Positions 5,193 to 8,083 of a DNA stretch of 8,083 nucleotides are shown piece after piece. The stretch spans positions 1-8,083 of the forward strand of contig CALMVM010000453.1 of NCBI GenBank assembly GCA_937873255.1, read 5' to 3'. The notes below the pieces were generated by a model. The model did not search any database. It saw nothing but the letters and a program-made list of their open reading frames with translations, and was not told the origin of the DNA. The translations under genes and the position numbers were made by a program. This stretch comes from an uncultured Verrucomicrobiota bacterium (GTDB taxonomy: Bacteria > Verrucomicrobiota > Verrucomicrobiia > Chthoniobacterales > SZAS-18). Each line of letters starts with the position of its first letter. Within the stretch, counting starts at the first letter, position 1.

Positions 5193-5759
5193 ATGCGGTC
5201 GCGGCGTGTCCCGAGCGGGACGCAACCCACGCCGCCGCCCATCATGCCGATCCTCGTCAACGGAACGGAAGTCGAGCCCCCGGCGGACCCGCGCGTCTCG
5301 CTGCTGGACTTCCTGCGCGAACGCCTCGAACTTCACGGCACCAAACTCGGCTGCAACCAGGGCGCGTGCGGCGCGTGCACCGTGCTGGTGGACGGCAGCG
5401 AGCGCATCCTCTCCTGCCTCGCGCTGGCGGTGCAATACGAGGGCCGCGCGATCACCACCATCGAGGGGTTGTCCGGGAACGGCGAACTGCACCCGCTGCA
5501 AGCGGCGTTCATCGAGTGCGACGGCTTCCAGTGCGGCTATTGCACGCCTGGGCAGATTTGCTCGGCCATTGGCATGGCGGCGGAAATCCGGCGCGGCGTG
5601 CCGAGCCATGTCACGGCCGACCTCGCGGCGGACTCCATCGCGCTCGACCACGACGAACTGCGCGAACGCATGAGCGGCAACCTGTGCCGTTGCGGCGCGT
5701 ACAACGGCATCGTCGAGGCGATTCGCGAAACCTTCGCGTCGGAGGGCGCGGCGAAATGA
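5193..5759 (+). CDS. Molybdenum hydroxylase 2Fe-2S subunit (PaoA/XdhC-like)
   Basis: This is the iron-sulfur subunit of a xanthine dehydrogenase/aldehyde oxidoreductase-type enzyme; it passes electrons from the molybdenum centre to FAD. The protein has 188 residues. Residues 18-85 are the plant-ferredoxin-like domain with cluster ligands C54, C59, C62 and C75 (GCNQGACGACTV). Residues about 98-180 are the helical domain with the second cluster: C114 and C117 (FQCGYCTPGQ), then C165 and C167 (NLCRCGAYNGI). The ATG at 5193 has an excellent Shine-Dalgarno site and gives an N-terminal extension (RSRRVPSGTQPTPPP) before the usual fold. It contains an Arg pair but no hydrophobic stretch, so it is not a Tat signal as in E. 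coli PaoA. If the ATG at 5244 is used, the protein has 171 residues. It overlaps the next gene by ATGA. The substrate is unknown. Confidence 0.93.
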   Translation: MRSRRVPSGTQPTPPPIMPILVNGTEVEPPADPRVSLLDFLRERLELHGTKLGCNQGACGACTVLVDGSERILSCLALAVQYEGRAITTIEGLSGNGELHPLQAAFIECDGFQCGYCTPGQICSAIGMAAEIRRGVPSHVTADLAADSIALDHDELRERMSGNLCRCGAYNGIVEAIRETFASEGAAK

Positions 5760-6742
5760 GTCCGTTTACCTACGCACGCGCGGCCGACGCCGCCGATGCC
5801 ATTCGCCGGGGAGGCGAGGCGCAGACGAAATATCTCGGCGGCGGCACGAACCTCGTCGATCTTTTGCGTGAGACGCTCGAACGCCCCGCCGCCCTGGTGG
5901 ACGTAACCGGCCTGTCCAATGCCATCGAGGAACGCGCCGACGGCGGCTTGCTCATCGGCGCGGCGGTCCGCAACACCGCTCTCGCTGAACACCGCGCGGT
6001 GCGGACGCGTTATCCGGCGCTCTCGCGCGCCATCGTCGCGGGCGCGTCGGCGCAGATTCGCAACATGGCGACCGTCGGCGGCAACCTGCTCCAGCGCACG
6101 CGCTGCACTTATTTCTACGACGACGACGGCTCGCGCTGCAACAAACGCCAACCCGGCCAGGGGTGCGACGCCATCGATGGCTTCAACCGCATCCACGCGA
6201 TCCTCGGGGCCTCGCCCGCGTGCGTGGCGACGCATCCCTCGGACATGTGCGTGGCGCTGGCGGCGTTCGATGCCGTCGTGCATCTGCGCGGCGCGGGCGG
6301 CGAACGCACGATTTTGTTGAACGACCTGCACCGACTGCCTGGTGACCGACCCGACCTTGAGACGGTCCTGGAACCCGGCGAACTCATTACCGCCGTCGAG
6401 TTGCCCGCGCTGCCGTTCGCGGCGCGCTCGACCTACCGCAAGGTGCGCGACCGGGCGAGCTATGCGTTCGCGTTGGTCTCAGTCGCCGCCGCGCTCGAAT
6501 TGGACGGCGGCACGGTCAAGGACGTGCGACTTGCCCTCGGCGGGGTCGCCCACAAACCGTGGCGCGCGTGGAAGGCCGAGGCGGCCTTGCGCGGTCGCCC
6601 TGCGACGGTCGAAAATTTCCGCGCCGCCGCCGAGGCGGAACTCGTGGACGCACGTCCGCTGACGCACAACGCATTCAAAATCGAGCTGGTCCGGCGCACC
6701 GTCGCCGCCGTGCTCGGCGAACTGATGGAGGATCACCCATGA
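5756..6742 (+). CDS. Molybdenum hydroxylase FAD subunit (PaoB-like, 4Fe-4S type)
   Basis: This is the FAD-binding subunit of the same heterotrimeric molybdenum enzyme. The protein has 328 residues. The N-terminal FAD domain shows KYLGGGTNLVDLLR (25-38), LIGAAVRN (66-73) and the flavin loop IRNMATVGGNLLQRTRC (101-117). The CO-dehydrogenase flavoprotein C-terminal domain begins around residue 215. Within the FAD domain an insert carries four cysteines, C117, C128, C137 and C156 (RTRC, SRCNKRQPGQGC, SPAC). This is the pattern of the subfamily whose E. coli member PaoB binds an extra 4Fe-4S cluster, so a similar cluster is likely here. GGAGG at 5743-5747 lies 8 bases before the ATG, inside the previous gene. 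Both junctions overlap by ATGA, indicating translational coupling and fixed subunit ratios. Confidence 0.94.
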   Translation: MSPFTYARAADAADAIRRGGEAQTKYLGGGTNLVDLLRETLERPAALVDVTGLSNAIEERADGGLLIGAAVRNTALAEHRAVRTRYPALSRAIVAGASAQIRNMATVGGNLLQRTRCTYFYDDDGSRCNKRQPGQGCDAIDGFNRIHAILGASPACVATHPSDMCVALAAFDAVVHLRGAGGERTILLNDLHRLPGDRPDLETVLEPGELITAVELPALPFAARSTYRKVRDRASYAFALVSVAAALELDGGTVKDVRLALGGVAHKPWRAWKAEAALRGRPATVENFRAAAEAELVDARPLTHNAFKIELVRRTVAAVLGELMEDHP

Positions 6743-8083
6743 GCAGATTCGGAGCGGCCGTGCAAACGGTCATGAAAAAAGCGGTCGCACTCGCGCCCGA
6801 CCGTTGGATGCCCGGGGGCAAGCCCGACCCGTTGATCGAGCGCCGCGACGGGTTGATCGGCAAATCGATCTCGCGCGTGGACGGCCCGCTCAAGGTGCGC
6901 GGCGAGGCGAAGTTCGCGGCCGAGTTCCCGCTGGACGGCATGGTGTACGCCGCGCTCGTCTACAGCACGATCCCCAAGGGGCGCATCGTGTCGTTCAACC
7001 TCGCCGAGGCCGAGTCGGCCCCGGGCGTCGTGCTCGTGATGACGCACCGCAACGCGCCCGCGCTGAAGCCGATCCCGTTTTTCATGTCCGCGCAAAAGGC
7101 GGCGGCGGGCGACAACCTGCCCATCATGCAGGACGACCGGATTCATTGGAACGGCCAGCCGGTCGCCGTCGTGCTGGCCGAAACGCAGGAACAGGCCAAC
7201 CACGCCAAGACCCTGATCCGGGTCGTCTACGAGGCGGACTCGGCCGTCACCGGGTTCGAGCAGGCCAAGGCCGCCGGAGTCCACGTGGGAGAGTTCATGG
7301 GCGAGCCGCTCAAGCACGAAACCAAAGACCCCGAGGCGGCGCTGGCGGCGGCCCCCTGCAAGGTGGACGAAATTTACACAACCCCGCGCCACAACCACAA
7401 CCCCATCGAACCGCACGCGGTGACGGTGGCGTGGCGCGACGGCGGGTTGCACATTCACGACGCCTCGCAGTGCGTGTCGCACACTGCGTGGTCAATCGGG
7501 CAGGCGTTCGGGTTGGAGGAAACGCAGGTCCACGTCACGTCGCCGTTCGTGGGCGGCGGGTTCGGCAGCAAGACGCTCTGGCAGCACCACACGCTGGCGG
7601 CGGCGGCCTCGAAACTCGTCGGCCGTCCCGTGCGCTGCGCGCTTTCGCGCGAAGGCATGTACCGCACGGTCGGCGGACGCACTCTCACCGAACAGCGCGT
7701 GGCGGTCGGCGCGCAGACGGACGGGCGTTTCGACGCGATCATCCACACGGCGGTCGTCGGCATGACCGAACACAACAACATGCCCGAGCCCGTCATCTTC
7801 GGGACCCAGTGCATGTACGCGGCGGGAAGCTTCAAGCTTGCCGTGGAAACGGCACACCTGGACATGCTCGCCAATACCTTCATGCGTGCGCCGGGCGAGT
7901 CGGTCGGCACGTTCGCGCTGGAATCGGCCGTCGATGAGTTGTCCTACAAACTCGGGATGGATCCCATCGAATTGCGCCTGCGCAACGAACCCGAGCAGGA
8001 CCCGACGCAGGGCATCCCATTTTCCTCGCGCCACTTCGAGCAGGCGTGCCGGGCGGGGGCGGAGCGGTTCGGCTGGAACCGGC
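6739..8083 (+). CDS. Molybdenum hydroxylase molybdopterin subunit (PaoC-like), 3' end outside window
   Basis: This is the large catalytic subunit, which would bind the molybdopterin cofactor and hydroxylate an aldehyde or heterocycle. The frame is open from the ATG at 6739 to the window edge, giving 448 residues of a protein usually above 700. After a 25-residue lead it shows GKSISRVDGPLKVRGEAKF (43-61), the start of the aldehyde oxidase a/b hammerhead domain. Cofactor-domain motifs follow: HNHNPIEPHA (218-227), FVGGGFGSK (270-278) and FMRAPGES (381-388). The catalytic Glu, near the C-terminus in this family, lies outside. GGAGG at 6727-6731 stands 7 bases before the ATG. The order small-FAD-large and the 4Fe-4S-type FAD subunit match PaoABC better than classical xanthine dehydrogenase. 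The substrate cannot be told; genes for cofactor insertion (XdhC/PaoD type) may follow downstream. Confidence 0.93.
   Translation, partial: MSRFGAAVQTVMKKAVALAPDRWMPGGKPDPLIERRDGLIGKSISRVDGPLKVRGEAKFAAEFPLDGMVYAALVYSTIPKGRIVSFNLAEAESAPGVVLVMTHRNAPALKPIPFFMSAQKAAAGDNLPIMQDDRIHWNGQPVAVVLAETQEQANHAKTLIRVVYEADSAVTGFEQAKAAGVHVGEFMGEPLKHETKDPEAALAAAPCKVDEIYTTPRHNHNPIEPHAVTVAWRDGGLHIHDASQCVSHTAWSIGQAFGLEETQVHVTSPFVGGGFGSKTLWQHHTLAAAASKLVGRPVRCALSREGMYRTVGGRTLTEQRVAVGAQTDGRFDAIIHTAVVGMTEHNNMPEPVIFGTQCMYAAGSFKLAVETAHLDMLANTFMRAPGESVGTFALESAVDELSYKLGMDPIELRLRNEPEQDPTQGIPFSSRHFEQACRAGAERFGWNR

Noticed and set aside
6804..7937. Plus-strand 377-codon frame overlapping the molybdopterin subunit
   Set aside because: Arg/Gly-rich out-of-frame reading of a gene whose true frame from 6739 carries all family motifs.

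Overview
The window is dense, high-GC bacterial chromosome with few, short gaps. No RNA gene, CRISPR array, phage gene or transposase is visible. The best lineage guess is Verrucomicrobiota or a relative in the PVC group. It rests mainly on the secreted nucleoredoxin-like protein, whose MPWPALAF block I associate with that group, together with the high GC. This is a recollection-based inference, not a search result.

Layout, left to right. (1) Minus strand, 1-847: a housekeeping pair, nadD (NAD biosynthesis) followed by the start of rsfS (ribosome silencing factor, cut by the window edge). rsfS begins inside the end of nadD, apparently on an ATT start codon behind a good Shine-Dalgarno site. 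(2) 848-1167: a 320-bp divergent gap holding a 7-bp tandem duplication and two inverted copies of a 32-bp quasi-palindromic repeat. (3) Plus strand, 1168-2166: a secreted protein with a thioredoxin-like C-terminal domain that has lost the CxxC redox pair. (4) Minus strand, 2176-3393, convergent with the previous gene: a secreted DUF1343/NamZ-type exo-N-acetylmuramidase. (5) Plus strand, 3472-3915: a small two-pass DUF3592-like membrane protein. (6) Plus strand, 3991-5109: a GH3 NagZ-type beta-N-acetylhexosaminidase. NamZ and NagZ together suggest peptidoglycan turnover or muropeptide salvage. (7) Plus strand, 5193 to the window end: a tightly coupled three-gene operon for a molybdenum hydroxylase of the xanthine dehydrogenase/aldehyde oxidoreductase family. 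It has the PaoABC order: 2Fe-2S subunit, FAD subunit with extra 4Fe-4S-type cysteines, molybdopterin subunit. The genes overlap by ATGA, each has a strong Shine-Dalgarno site, and the last is cut by the right edge.

Most of this is recognisable enzymology. The items most worth a second look are the ATT start of rsfS, the inverted pair of quasi-palindromic repeats between nadD and the thioredoxin-like gene, the redox-dead thioredoxin fold, and the NamZ/NagZ neighbourhood. I did not find a convincing new multi-gene system.
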